Positions 16,653-26,793 of a DNA stretch of 38,935 bases are shown here, piece by piece. Both the position numbers and the translations under genes were made by a program. The DNA comes from PALSA-1006 sp037140475 (GTDB lineage Bacteria > Pseudomonadota > Gammaproteobacteria > Burkholderiales > Gallionellaceae): positions 1 through 38,935 of the forward strand of contig JBAXEJ010000019.1 of the NCBI GenBank assembly GCA_037140475.1, in the 5' to 3' direction. A model generated the notes under the pieces. It saw only the letters and a list, made by a program, of their open reading frames with translations. It was not told where the DNA came from and did no database searches. Numbering within the stretch: position 1 is the stretch's first letter; each line of letters begins with the position of its first letter.

Positions 16653-17219
16653 ATGACTGAAGCAGTGAAAAATAGTGGCACACGGGCGCATACGCCTGAT
16701 CTGGATTGGAGTCAGGTACGCGAAACGATGTTGATGTTGGAAGTGGCAACTGGACAGATTGAAGCGGCGATGAAAGATAGTAATTCGTCAGTGGATGTGC
16801 TGACCGATAGCTTCACGACGATGGCAGGGTATTTGGGCATGATTTCTAACTCGCTTAATCAATTGCCAGACGAGGGCGAAGTTGGAGAGACGAAGAAGAG
16901 TGTGATGGATGCAGCGAGTCACGTTACTGGCATGGTGCATCAGTCGATTGTGGCATTTCAGTTCTACGATAAGCTCACTCAACGCTTGGCGCATGTGACT
17001 CATAGCTTAGCGGTGCTTAATGATTTGGTAGGCGATCGAGGCCGCATTTTCAATCCGCAAGAGTGGGTCATGTTGCAGCAAAAAATTCGCTCGAAATATA
17101 CAACTGTAGATGAGTGCGCGATGTTTGATGCGGTGATTAATGGCACGCCAGTGCGCGAGGCGCTTGATACTTATATGTCGGGGATGAAGGATAAGGGCAA
17201 CGACGTTGACCTGTTCTAA
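16653..17219 (+). CDS. CheZ-like helical protein with DxxxQ motif
   Basis: The chosen ATG at 16653 has the ribosome site AGGGAG (16642-16647); the frame stays open upstream to 16548 but that part looks non-coding. The 188-residue product is almost entirely helical. Residues 100-112 (VAFQFYDKLTQRL) contain D106-x-x-x-Q110. This has the same spacing as the catalytic Asp/Gln pair of the CheY-P phosphatase CheZ (QDFQDLTGQ). The protein ends in an acidic-hydrophobic tail (GNDVDLF), reminiscent of the CheY-binding tail of CheZ. It sits alone between rlmF and a strong terminator, about 1.3 kb from flgL. A chemotaxis or flagellar role is inferred. It is not a standard full-length CheZ. Confidence 0.6.
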   Translation: MTEAVKNSGTRAHTPDLDWSQVRETMLMLEVATGQIEAAMKDSNSSVDVLTDSFTTMAGYLGMISNSLNQLPDEGEVGETKKSVMDAASHVTGMVHQSIVAFQFYDKLTQRLAHVTHSLAVLNDLVGDRGRIFNPQEWVMLQQKIRSKYTTVDECAMFDAVINGTPVREALDTYMSGMKDKGNDVDLF

Positions 17220-17248
17220 TTTTTGAACGTTAGTTAGCTTCACACAGC

Positions 17249-17283
17249 AATAACGCCGTAGTTTCGTTACGGCGTTATTTTTT
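17249..17283 (+). terminator. Strong intrinsic terminator after the CheZ-like gene
   Basis: A perfect 12-bp stem (AATAACGCCGTA at 17249-17260, TACGGCGTTATT at 17268-17279) with a 7-base loop runs into six T residues (17278-17283). The right arm also contains the stop codon and last codons of the lipoprotein gene on the opposite strand, so the two transcription units meet inside the hairpin. Confidence 0.85.
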
Positions 17284-17455
17284 CGCGTTCATTTTTGTAA
17301 GTGTCATAGCTTGGGGCAGGGGTCATCGCTTTTTCTTGAGGTGATCGTTTTGCCTCATTTTGTGATTTGATGCCCTCATACAAGCCTTGATAGGGATCGC
17401 TGCTACAAGCAGAAAGCATGAGGTAGCTAAGTGCCATTAATACATTTTTGGACAT
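17267..17455 (-). CDS. Small lipoprotein
   Basis: The 62-residue product begins MSKNVLMALSYLMLSACSSD, a compact lipoprotein signal with the acylated cysteine at 17. A short polar tail follows with a Pro-rich end (PAPSYDTYKNERE). Similar tiny lipoproteins with an EKAMTP...YDxYxxER ending are, to my recollection, common in betaproteobacteria, but no function is known. It starts 6 bases after the trxC stop, probably in the same transcript. Its stop lies inside the terminator hairpin of the convergent gene. Confidence 0.75.
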   Translation of the reverse strand: MSKNVLMALSYLMLSACSSDPYQGLYEGIKSQNEAKRSPQEKAMTPAPSYDTYKNEREKITP

Positions 17456-17461
17456 GATTGG

Positions 17462-17899
17462 TTACCGGTTATTTGCCTGTGCCCACTGCACGATGCCAGC
17501 GGAATTGGTTGCACCCGCTTGCCGCGCAATTTCGTGGCCCCCTTTAAATAAAGCCAGTGTGGGAATGCTGCGAATGTTAAAGCGAGCGCCTAAGTCTTGC
17601 GCTTCTTCAGTGTTCACTTTGGTCACACGAAAGTGCGGCTCAAGTTTTTGCGCAGCATCTGCGTAAGCAGGCGCCATTGAGCGGCAAGGGCCGCACCACG
17701 GAGCCCAGAAATCCACTAGTACGGGAATATCATTGCGCGAGATGTGTTGCATGAAATTTCCGCTATTCAGCTCGATAGCATGAGCGGTAAAAAGCGCTTG
17801 TTTGCACTTGCCGCAAGTGGGATTGGCGGTGAGCTTGTCTGACGGAACTCGGTTTACGGCATCGCAATGTGGGCAAACAATATGCAGAAAGTCGGTCAT
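17462..17899 (-). CDS. trxC: Thioredoxin TrxC (thioredoxin 2)
   Basis: The 145-residue protein has the N-terminal zinc site specific to thioredoxin 2 (C9-P-H-C12 and C29-G-K-C32). The thioredoxin fold follows with the active site W67-C68-G-P-C71 and the cis-proline loop RSIPTL. It is a cytosolic disulfide reductase that uses thioredoxin reductase. In several bacteria it is induced by peroxide through OxyR, but no OxyR site was identified here. AAGGAAT precedes the ATG. It is followed by the small lipoprotein gene. Confidence 0.95.
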   Translation of the reverse strand: MTDFLHIVCPHCDAVNRVPSDKLTANPTCGKCKQALFTAHAIELNSGNFMQHISRNDIPVLVDFWAPWCGPCRSMAPAYADAAQKLEPHFRVTKVNTEEAQDLGARFNIRSIPTLALFKGGHEIARQAGATNSAGIVQWAQANNR

Positions 17900-17959
17900 G
17901 TTTATTCCTTGAAAAATAATTGCTAACCAAGGTGGGGGCTAGTGTTAATTTTTCAAGAG

Positions 17960-18802
17960 TTAGATGAAACGCATCGACAGGTCGATCGCTTTAATATCTT
18001 TAGTTAGGCTACCAATGGAGATGCGGTCAATACCTGTTTCTGCAATGGCACGCACGGTTTGTAAGTTGATGCCGCCAGAGGCTTCGAGTTCCGCACGGCG
18101 CGCGGTGAATTGAACTGCTTTGCGCATGGCGTCGAGATCAAAATTATCGAGCAGGACTAATCTGGCCCCCGCATCTAATGCTTCACTTAGCTCACTCATG
18201 TTTTCTACTTCGATTTGCACAGAGGTGGTATCTGAGGCTATTTCAAAGGCTTTTTGTAAGGCGGCGCGAATCCCGCCCGCTGCCATGATGTGATTTTCTT
18301 TAATCAGCACGCCATCGAAAAGCCCGATGCGTTGGTTGTGTCCACCGCCTACGGTGACTGCGAACTTCTGTGCCATGCGCAATCCAGGGAGGGTTTTGCG
18401 CGTATCCATAATCTTTGCGTGAGTGCCGCGTGTTGCCACTACAAAATCGTGTGTTAGGGTTGCCGTGGCGGAAAGTGTTTGTAAAAAATTTAATGCGGTG
18501 CGCTCGGCAGTGAGTAGTACGCGCGCATCGCCTTCAATTTCACAGAGTTTTTCATTCGGCGCTACCTTTTGTCCCTCGCGGACAAACCAATTAATGCTGC
18601 AATGTGAGTCCAGTAATTTAAAACAGGCATCGAACCAAGCGCGGCCACAAACAATTGCGTGTTCGCGGGTGATAACGGTGGCGTGTCCCTTCGAATTTTC
18701 TGGCACCAGTAGTGCCGTCAGATCGCCACCACCAATGTCCTCAGCCAGCGCAGCGATTGCGTTGGCTCGAATGATCATGGCTTGTTCGGTATTGATTGGC
18801 AT
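17960..18802 (-). CDS. nadC: Nicotinate-nucleotide pyrophosphorylase (carboxylating) NadC
   Basis: The enzyme converts quinolinate and phosphoribosyl pyrophosphate into nicotinate mononucleotide in NAD synthesis. The 280-residue form from the ATG at 18802 carries the family motifs LAEDIGGGDLT, TLSATATLTH, DTRKTLPGLRMAQKFAV and GGGHNQRIGLFDGVLIKENH. Near the end it has ASGGINLQTVRAIAETGID. A TTG at 18841 would add 13 residues without similarity to the family, so I prefer the ATG. The gene diverges from clpB. Confidence 0.95.
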   Translation of the reverse strand: MPINTEQAMIIRANAIAALAEDIGGGDLTALLVPENSKGHATVITREHAIVCGRAWFDACFKLLDSHCSINWFVREGQKVAPNEKLCEIEGDARVLLTAERTALNFLQTLSATATLTHDFVVATRGTHAKIMDTRKTLPGLRMAQKFAVTVGGGHNQRIGLFDGVLIKENHIMAAGGIRAALQKAFEIASDTTSVQIEVENMSELSEALDAGARLVLLDNFDLDAMRKAVQFTARRAELEASGGINLQTVRAIAETGIDRISIGSLTKDIKAIDLSMRFI

Positions 18803-18864
18803 GTTTTTTTCTGTCTCAAAAGTGCGCTGAATTGTATACAAAGAAATGAGAGTAATGTGTGGAA

Positions 18865-18892
18865 CTTGAAATATTTAAAACTGGCCCACATA
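18865..18892 (+). promoter_or_regulatory. Heat-shock sigma-32 promoter for clpB
   Basis: CTTGAA (18865-18870), a 14-base spacer and CCCACATA (18885-18892) closely match the RpoH consensus CTTGAA-N13/14-CCCCATNT. It lies 35 bases upstream of the clpB start, as expected for the main disaggregase gene. Confidence 0.85.
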
Positions 18893-18927
18893 TAGCTTTA
18901 TATCGGAATTTCCTTAAAGGAGCTCGC

Positions 18928-21510
<2,583 letters not shown>

Positions 21511-21534
21511 TTTTTATCATCACTAACTTTAGAG

Positions 21535-21568
21535 GCAGGAACCTAATTAAGTAAAACTGGGTTCCTGC
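21535..21568 (+). other. Hairpin downstream of clpB
   Basis: GCAGGAACC (21535-21543) pairs perfectly with GGTTCCTGC (21560-21568) around a 16-base loop, 25 bases after the clpB stop. There is no T tract, so it is either a factor-dependent terminator or an mRNA 3' end stabiliser. Confidence 0.45.
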
Positions 21569-21655
21569 TCTCTGACATACCTACTTCTAAGCGCTTTTGA
21601 ATAGTGTAAGCAAGGGGCCTAAACGAACCGTTTCGAGGCAGGGGTTCGGCTTTAG

Positions 21656-21937
21656 CTATGCCTTTAATAAGGCGAGAGGCAGGTCTTGAATGATATCGTC
21701 ATCGTCATTTGAAATGATCGAATAAGCTTCATCAATAGACCCGTCTGGGTTGAATAGAATGTGTAGCTCTAAATCACGTGGCGGAATATCACCATCCGAA
21801 TCAAAAATGAATTGAGCATTTCTTCGCCAATGAAATTTACTGACTACGGTCCAGTCCTCGTCCCAGCCAATAAAGTCACCTTGTTGAAACTTTTCAAACA
21901 CATCAAATGCTTGAGTAGCCCATTCCATTTTATTCAT
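21656..21937 (-). CDS. Hypothetical protein, 93 residues
   Basis: I do not recognise this gene. The product is acidic with no signal peptide or membrane segment. It has a Trp-rich N-terminal half (MEWATQAFDVFEKFQQGDF) and an acidic C-terminal part containing DDDDIIQDLPLALLKA. It reads convergently toward clpB and diverges from the dUTPase gene, with 180 bases between. The ribosome site is weak. Confidence 0.5.
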   Translation of the reverse strand: MNKMEWATQAFDVFEKFQQGDFIGWDEDWTVVSKFHWRRNAQFIFDSDGDIPPRDLELHILFNPDGSIDEAYSIISNDDDDIIQDLPLALLKA

Positions 21938-22117
21938 CTTTAAATCACTCTCAGTTAAATAAGTAATAGTTGTTTTTCCGACACATGGCGTGTGGCGTCA
22001 ACTATCAGGTTCAAATATGAAGTACAGCGCCAGATGTAAAGAATAGCTGAAATTTTGGCAATCAGCGCCCTCCCTTCTGTAGAATCCTATCTACACATAT
22101 TTTAAGACGCTTCCAAC

Positions 22118-22828
22118 ATGGGCCCAACAGAAAAACAGTTATCTAGCATGCTTGAGCTCCAGGCTGACATTAACAGTAGGGTGAACCCCGAATGGATAGG
22201 TGCCAATTACAATTGGCATCGTGCTATTCAAGTTAAAGGGCTTGAGGCAATCGAGTTACATGATTGGAAGTGGTGGAAGCAACGACCAGCTGCCGATATG
22301 AATCAGTTGCGCATGGACTTAGTGGATATCTGGCACTTTACCTTATCTACATTCCTGCAAGATAAGCATGGCAATTTGGCATTGGCACTGAAAGAGATGC
22401 TGGCTGAGTTTAAGCTGAGTCAGAAGACTGTTTCTTTTGATAACAAATACTATCTGCTAGCTCAAATATCGCCATTGGATAAGCTCGATCTCCTGGTGGG
22501 GTTGGCGGCAGCAAAGCGTGTCAACCTTGCCCTGTTTGATGAGTTGCTCACTGACTGTGAAATGAGCTGGCCTGACCTATTCAAACAGTACATTGGTAAA
22601 AATATACTCAACTTCTTTAGGCAAGATCATGGCTATAAAGAAGGCACCTACATTGACACATGGGATTACCGCAAAGACAACGAACACTTGATAGCGTTAT
22701 TAGAGCAACTCGATCTAGAGTCAAGTAACGTTCGCCATGAACTTTATGAAGCGCTGAATGAGAAATATGTTTTAGCGGCAACCTTCGAAGGCGTCATCGT
22801 ATACCCCCCCCCAGTCAGTAGCGCATAA
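22118..22828 (+). CDS. Dimeric all-alpha dUTPase-like NTP pyrophosphohydrolase
   Basis: The 236-residue protein matches the dimeric dUTPase family (dUTPase_2) through WHRAIQVKGLEAIELHDWKW and DIWHF. The later blocks NFFRQDHGYKEGTY and DNEHLIALLEQLDL also fit. These enzymes hydrolyse dUTP and dUDP to dUMP and use acidic residues in ExxE and ExxD motifs to hold magnesium. Here the motifs read K40xxE43 and D67xxD70 by my alignment, so one ligand is changed to lysine and one to aspartate. Another acidic residue, E46, might compensate. A run of nine C (22804-22812) lies 16 bases before the stop codon. Activity is therefore uncertain. Confidence 0.78.
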   Translation: MGPTEKQLSSMLELQADINSRVNPEWIGANYNWHRAIQVKGLEAIELHDWKWWKQRPAADMNQLRMDLVDIWHFTLSTFLQDKHGNLALALKEMLAEFKLSQKTVSFDNKYYLLAQISPLDKLDLLVGLAAAKRVNLALFDELLTDCEMSWPDLFKQYIGKNILNFFRQDHGYKEGTYIDTWDYRKDNEHLIALLEQLDLESSNVRHELYEALNEKYVLAATFEGVIVYPPPVSSA

Positions 22829-23017
22829 GAAACTGCCATCCAGCCTGATCAGCTTATAAGTTTGGGTGAACAGTGCTTCAGCCAAAAAAATGGGCTGACC
22901 TTGCGATCGCCCTGAATTAGGAGGAGTAAGTTAGAGTTGATTTGCAACTCATACGCACTCTGATTTGAACTTTATCTATTCATCTAGGGTCTGTCTATAT
23001 GCCAAAAGGTCTAGTGC

Positions 23018-23302
23018 CTAAGGATGAGATGAGTGTCTGGATACTCTGATTTCCGTAACAAAGCTTTCAAGGGCATTCGCTAAAACCTGTGCGCCATCAG
23101 ACGACAGTTGGCGTTGCTGGGAGCAATCTTCACATAACATCGCAAGCGTTTCATCTAATGACAAAGTGCCGTATTTGGATTGATAGTGCGCAACATTCAA
23201 CGCCAACAAACGAGCCGCATCAACAATGTCCTCTTTTGAACATTTTGCAATTAGTGTATCAACAAGCTTCAGGTTTTGTTTGGGGGTGTCTGCGTCTGAC
23301 AT
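23018..23302 (-). CDS. Hypothetical helical protein, 94 residues
   Basis: I cannot name the family with certainty. The product is soluble and helical, with the core DIVDAARLLALNVAHYQSKYG then LSLDETLAML. It reminds me of small conserved betaproteobacterial proteins of unknown function. A GTG at 23314 is in frame. I prefer the ATG at 23302 (MSDADTPKQ) because no ribosome site supports the longer form. It is alone, between the dUTPase-like gene and the rlmN-like gene. Confidence 0.55.
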   Translation of the reverse strand: MSDADTPKQNLKLVDTLIAKCSKEDIVDAARLLALNVAHYQSKYGTLSLDETLAMLCEDCSQQRQLSSDGAQVLANALESFVTEIRVSRHSSHP

Positions 23303-23382
23303 GTATTGGTTCACTTGGAGTTATTTTCTGTTGATTCTAGAGAACATAGTGCGTTGTATCTATATACCCAACGGTGTAACCC

Positions 23383-24423
23383 TTATGGGTTTAGGGGCTG
23401 GTGAGCACTAGTTACTGCCCGTGCTCGTAACTGACCACATGCGCCTTCAATTTCTTGACCAGCAGAATCGCGTATCCGAACAATAATGCCGTGAAGATGC
23501 AGGGTGTGTGCCATCTGGGCAATACGTTCAGGCGTGGGGCGGCGATAGTAGAGACCATCGACTTCGTTGAAAGGGATGAAATTCATCACAGCATATTTTC
23601 CGCTAAGTAATTGAATAAGCCTTTCCAGTTCGATATCGCTGTCATTCACGCCCTCAATTAACGTCCATTGATACTGCACCGGATAGGCCGTGGCGCGCGC
23701 ATAAACTTCAGCGCGTTCAACTAATTCTTCGATTGGAATAGCTGGTGCATGAGGTAGTAATTCGCTACGCAATTTTGCATTGGTGGTGTGTAATGAAATG
23801 GCGAGCGCAGGTTTCACTTTTTCTTGAGGAAGCCGTTCAAATACACGCAGATCGCCGACGGTAGAAAAAACTAAATTTTTGTGGCCGATATTGCCTTGTA
23901 TGCCAAGCACGTGAATGGCTTCAAGCACGTTGTCGAGATTGTGGGCTGGCTCGCCCATACCCATAAACACCACTTTACTGACGGTGCGGCGTTTACGTGC
24001 GAGCACCACTTGCGCGACGATCTCAGCGCTACCGAGGTGACGTTGTAAACCAGCACGACCACTCATGCAGAATAAGCATCCTACGGCGCAACCCACCTGT
24101 GTTGATACGCACAAGCCGCCTCGCGGTAGCAGCACGCTTTCAACCATTTGACCGTCAGCCAGCTTTACCAACAACCGTGCAACTTCTTCATCGGCAGGAT
24201 ACTCGCCGTGCAGATGTGCCAACTCATCAAGCTCTGCCTCAATGGTGGATAACTCATTGCGAAGTGCAAGCGGGAAGAAGGTTGCAGCAGGGCTATGTTT
24301 TCTGTCATACGAACACACTTGGCTCCAACCTCGGAATAAACGATCTTCGTGACAGGGTTTTGCACCTAGTGCACGCAGTCGTTGGCGAAGTTGTTCTATG
24401 AGTATCGGGGCTGCGAGAGTCAA
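23383..24423 (-). CDS. RlmN/Cfr-family radical SAM RNA methyltransferase
   Basis: The 346-residue protein belongs to the RlmN/Cfr family, which methylates C2 or C8 of adenines in rRNA and tRNA. It has the radical-SAM cluster C112-AVG-C116-LF-C119, the MGMGEP motif, and the catalytic cysteine C329 in GACGQL that forms the covalent RNA intermediate. The first codon is TTG at 24423; no ATG precedes residue 93. Some motifs differ from canonical RlmN (MGMGEPAHNLDNV instead of MGMGEPLLN). It could therefore be a paralogue rather than the main RlmN. Confidence 0.8.
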   Translation of the reverse strand: MTLAAPILIEQLRQRLRALGAKPCHEDRLFRGWSQVCSYDRKHSPAATFFPLALRNELSTIEAELDELAHLHGEYPADEEVARLLVKLADGQMVESVLLPRGGLCVSTQVGCAVGCLFCMSGRAGLQRHLGSAEIVAQVVLARKRRTVSKVVFMGMGEPAHNLDNVLEAIHVLGIQGNIGHKNLVFSTVGDLRVFERLPQEKVKPALAISLHTTNAKLRSELLPHAPAIPIEELVERAEVYARATAYPVQYQWTLIEGVNDSDIELERLIQLLSGKYAVMNFIPFNEVDGLYYRRPTPERIAQMAHTLHLHGIIVRIRDSAGQEIEGACGQLRARAVTSAHQPLNP

Positions 24424-24580
24424 AGTGAGTTTGAAAATACTTTTGTTAGGCCGGGAATTTTAACCTAAGCTGAATAAGTTTCAGGCGGATAGGTTAAGCA
24501 GGTGCCCCTAATACATGTCGAGCATTACTCAGCCATGATTCTGAGATAGACTATTCCGTGTGAATATAAATACTGAGAAT

Positions 24581-24976
24581 ATGATTAGTCACCTTGACCA
24601 TTTAGTGCTGACCACAGTAGATGCAAAAGCTTGCATTGATTTTTACACGCGAGTACTTGGCATGAAAGTTGAGACTTTTGTTGGAGGCACGCCACCCGTA
24701 GTGCGTACAGCCTTTAAATTTGGTAACCAAAAAATCAATTTGCATATAAAGGGCAGGGAATTTGAACCAAAGGCTCAAGAGCCCACGCCTGGCTCATTAG
24801 ATCTCTGCTTTATTGCTACTCTGCCGTTGGAAAGAGTTATCGAGAACATACGAGCCAGCAATTGGCCCATTGTAGACGGGCCCGTGTTGAGAACAGGCGC
24901 TACAACTAAGATTCGCTCGATTTATCTGCGTGACCCTGATGGGAATCTGATTGAAATTTCAGAGCTTATTAATTAA
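24581..24976 (+). CDS. VOC-family (glyoxalase/dioxygenase fold) protein
   Basis: The 131-residue product starts MISHLDHLVLTTVDAKACID, the usual opening of single-module VOC proteins. It contains FYTRVLGM and ends RSIYLRDPDGNLIEISE, the second half of the fold with a metal-ligand glutamate. The substrate cannot be inferred; related proteins include glyoxalase-like and antibiotic-resistance-like enzymes. A GTG at 24560 would add seven residues. I chose the ATG because it aligns with the normal family start. It stands alone after rlmN-like. Confidence 0.78.
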   Translation: MISHLDHLVLTTVDAKACIDFYTRVLGMKVETFVGGTPPVVRTAFKFGNQKINLHIKGREFEPKAQEPTPGSLDLCFIATLPLERVIENIRASNWPIVDGPVLRTGATTKIRSIYLRDPDGNLIEISELIN

Positions 24977-25049
24977 TTGCTTAGGTTGTCCGAAAACAGC
25001 CAGCATTGCCTTTACTACACTAGTAGCAAGGATGCGATAAACTTGCACA

Positions 25050-25376
25050 ATGCAAATTAAATTTATCTCCACCTCTTCAAATCAACCGGTCGGACTATTG
25101 CGAAAAATAGTTGCAATCGTTTTAACTATTGCGTTAGTAGCAGTGGCGTTGATGTTCTCTGCGATTTTGCTCACCGCTATTTTTATTCTCGTGCTGGTGG
25201 GTGGAACATACCTCTGGTGGAAAACGCGTGAAATTCGCAAGCATTTGAAAACCTTTTCTCAGCAAGCGGCGAGTATGCGTGGTGATGCTTTTACGGAGGC
25301 CGCGTCGCAAGGGGAGGTGATTGAGGGGGAGGTCATTCATGTCGATAAGTCATTTTCAGCCAAGCGAGTGAGCTGA
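25050..25376 (+). CDS. Small membrane protein coupled to a thioredoxin-HEAT gene
   Basis: I do not recognise the family. The 108-residue product has one long or two closely spaced hydrophobic helices (about residues 17-56), then a basic linker (WWKTREIRKHLKTF) and an acidic C-terminal tail with EVIEGEVIHV. The stop overlaps the next start by one base (TGATG), implying translational coupling. The two proteins are likely to act together. Confidence 0.6.
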   Translation: MQIKFISTSSNQPVGLLRKIVAIVLTIALVAVALMFSAILLTAIFILVLVGGTYLWWKTREIRKHLKTFSQQAASMRGDAFTEAASQGEVIEGEVIHVDKSFSAKRVS

Positions 25377-26020
25377 TGTCTTCTGCAATCCCTGATGCTT
25401 TGCTCTTTGTTGCGCCGGGTTGCCCTCATTGCCCAGCAATGTTACGAGGGGTAAATGCGTTAATGGCCGAGGGTCTAATTGATCAGTTGACCGTATTGAA
25501 TGTGGTAGAGCATGCCGATCAGGCTACTGAATATGGGGTGCGCACCGCACCATGGTTGCGATTAGGGGCATTTATTTTGACGGGTGCACATAGCCTGACT
25601 GAGCTACGCCGCTGGGCGCAGTGGGCTAGGGGTGAAGAAGGTTCGGCACGTTACGTGCAGTATTTGCTGCAACAGGCTAATTATCCGCAGGCAGTGGCCT
25701 TTGTGGCCGCAGATACACAGCGTTTAAAACCCTTGCTGACGTTGCTTGCTGATGTGTCTACCGGCATTGATATCCGTGTGGGAATGAGCGCCATCTTGGA
25801 ACGTTATGCGAACACTGCCGAGCTACAAAATTTATTGCCGCAGTTGGGTGCGCTCACGTTCCATGAGGATCATCGTGTGCGGGCAGATGTTTGTTATTTG
25901 CTAGGGCGAACAGGCGCCGTGGCTGCGCGCCCCTACCTTGGCACTTGCCTTAACGATGCGAATCTGGAGGTGCGAGAGATCGCGCAAGAGGCGTTGGAAG
26001 AGTTAGGCCTAGAGGCATGA
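25376..26020 (+). CDS. Thioredoxin-fold protein with C-terminal HEAT repeats
   Basis: The 214-residue product combines a short thioredoxin-like domain (about 1-85) with two HEAT-type helical repeats at 130-214 (DHRVRADVCYLLGRTG and DANLEVREIAQEALEEL). The first domain carries a CPHC active site (GCPHCPAML) and a cis-proline-like TAPW loop. There is no signal peptide, so it is cytosolic or held at the membrane by its partner. The CPHC motif is typical of DsbA-like or glutaredoxin-like disulfide chemistry. HEAT repeats suggest a protein docking surface. The precise substrate is unknown. Confidence 0.7.
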   Translation: MSSAIPDALLFVAPGCPHCPAMLRGVNALMAEGLIDQLTVLNVVEHADQATEYGVRTAPWLRLGAFILTGAHSLTELRRWAQWARGEEGSARYVQYLLQQANYPQAVAFVAADTQRLKPLLTLLADVSTGIDIRVGMSAILERYANTAELQNLLPQLGALTFHEDHRVRADVCYLLGRTGAVAARPYLGTCLNDANLEVREIAQEALEELGLEA

Positions 26021-26130
26021 TCCACTTGGCGATCTGCTCAAGTTTGTTATGATTCTAAGTAGCGAATTCTGTCGGGATCGCAGAGCGATTTTCGAGCCAA
26101 AAATAACAGTAGAAATATAAGGGTGATGCG

Positions 26131-26763
26131 TTGACTTTCAATAGCAATATTACTGAGAAGTGGGTGTTGGTCATTGATGATATGGAAGGCATGCGTTCGC
26201 AACTGCGCATGTCGTTGACTGCTTCTGGCTTTGCTAAATTGCATCTAGTGGGCAGCATTAAAGATGCTTTAGAGCGTATGTCTGCTAACAAATATGATGT
26301 GATTCTGTGCGATTACTCTTTGGGTGATAGCACTGATGGTCAGCAGTTCCTTGAATATCTGCGCACTAATGATCTGATTAAGCGTAACACTCTTTTCATT
26401 ATGATCACTGCCGAGCAGGCTTATGAAAAGGTTGTCGCTGCTTCGGAATGTGCCCCTGACGATTACCTACTAAAGCCTTTTACTGCAGCGCAATTTGATG
26501 CGCGCCTCGAAAAGTTGCTAGAAAAGCAGGCTTACTTTGAAGTGATTGATAAAGCTACGGATTCAAAAAATTGGGCGAGGGTGGTTACTGAGTGCGATAA
26601 AAAGCTGCCAGCAAAAGACCGTTATTTTATTGAGCTTTGCAAGATAAAAGGCTCGGCGTTGATGCGCGACAATCGTGCGGAAGATGCGGCAAATTTGTAC
26701 AAAGAAGTATTGGCGATACGACCCGTAGGGTGGGCGAGATTGGGCTTGGCTCGAGAGTTGTAA
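26131..26763 (+). CDS. Response regulator receiver domain, N-terminal part of a split RR-TPR gene
   Basis: The product starts at TTG 26131 (ribosome site AAGGGTG). It has a full receiver domain (about 8-125): acidic pocket D16-D17, phosphoacceptor D61 (ILCDYSLGD) and the conserved lysine in LLKPF. A helical linker and the first tetratricopeptide helices follow (about 135-210). The frame ends at a TAA (26761-26763), yet the same frame continues directly as TPR sequence in the next entry. Together they would form a protein of about 534 residues, the normal layout for receiver-TPR regulators without a DNA-binding domain. The receiver part may fold by itself. Confidence 0.75.
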   Translation: MTFNSNITEKWVLVIDDMEGMRSQLRMSLTASGFAKLHLVGSIKDALERMSANKYDVILCDYSLGDSTDGQQFLEYLRTNDLIKRNTLFIMITAEQAYEKVVAASECAPDDYLLKPFTAAQFDARLEKLLEKQAYFEVIDKATDSKNWARVVTECDKKLPAKDRYFIELCKIKGSALMRDNRAEDAANLYKEVLAIRPVGWARLGLAREL

Positions 26764-26793
26764 CAGCTAGACAAAAAAGTCGAAGCGCAAGCG

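Noticed and set aside
26761..26769. TAA followed by CAGCTA, resembling the viral readthrough context CARYYA
   Set aside because: That context is known from plant viruses with eukaryotic ribosomes. In a bacterium the match of six degenerate bases is not evidence of programmed readthrough.
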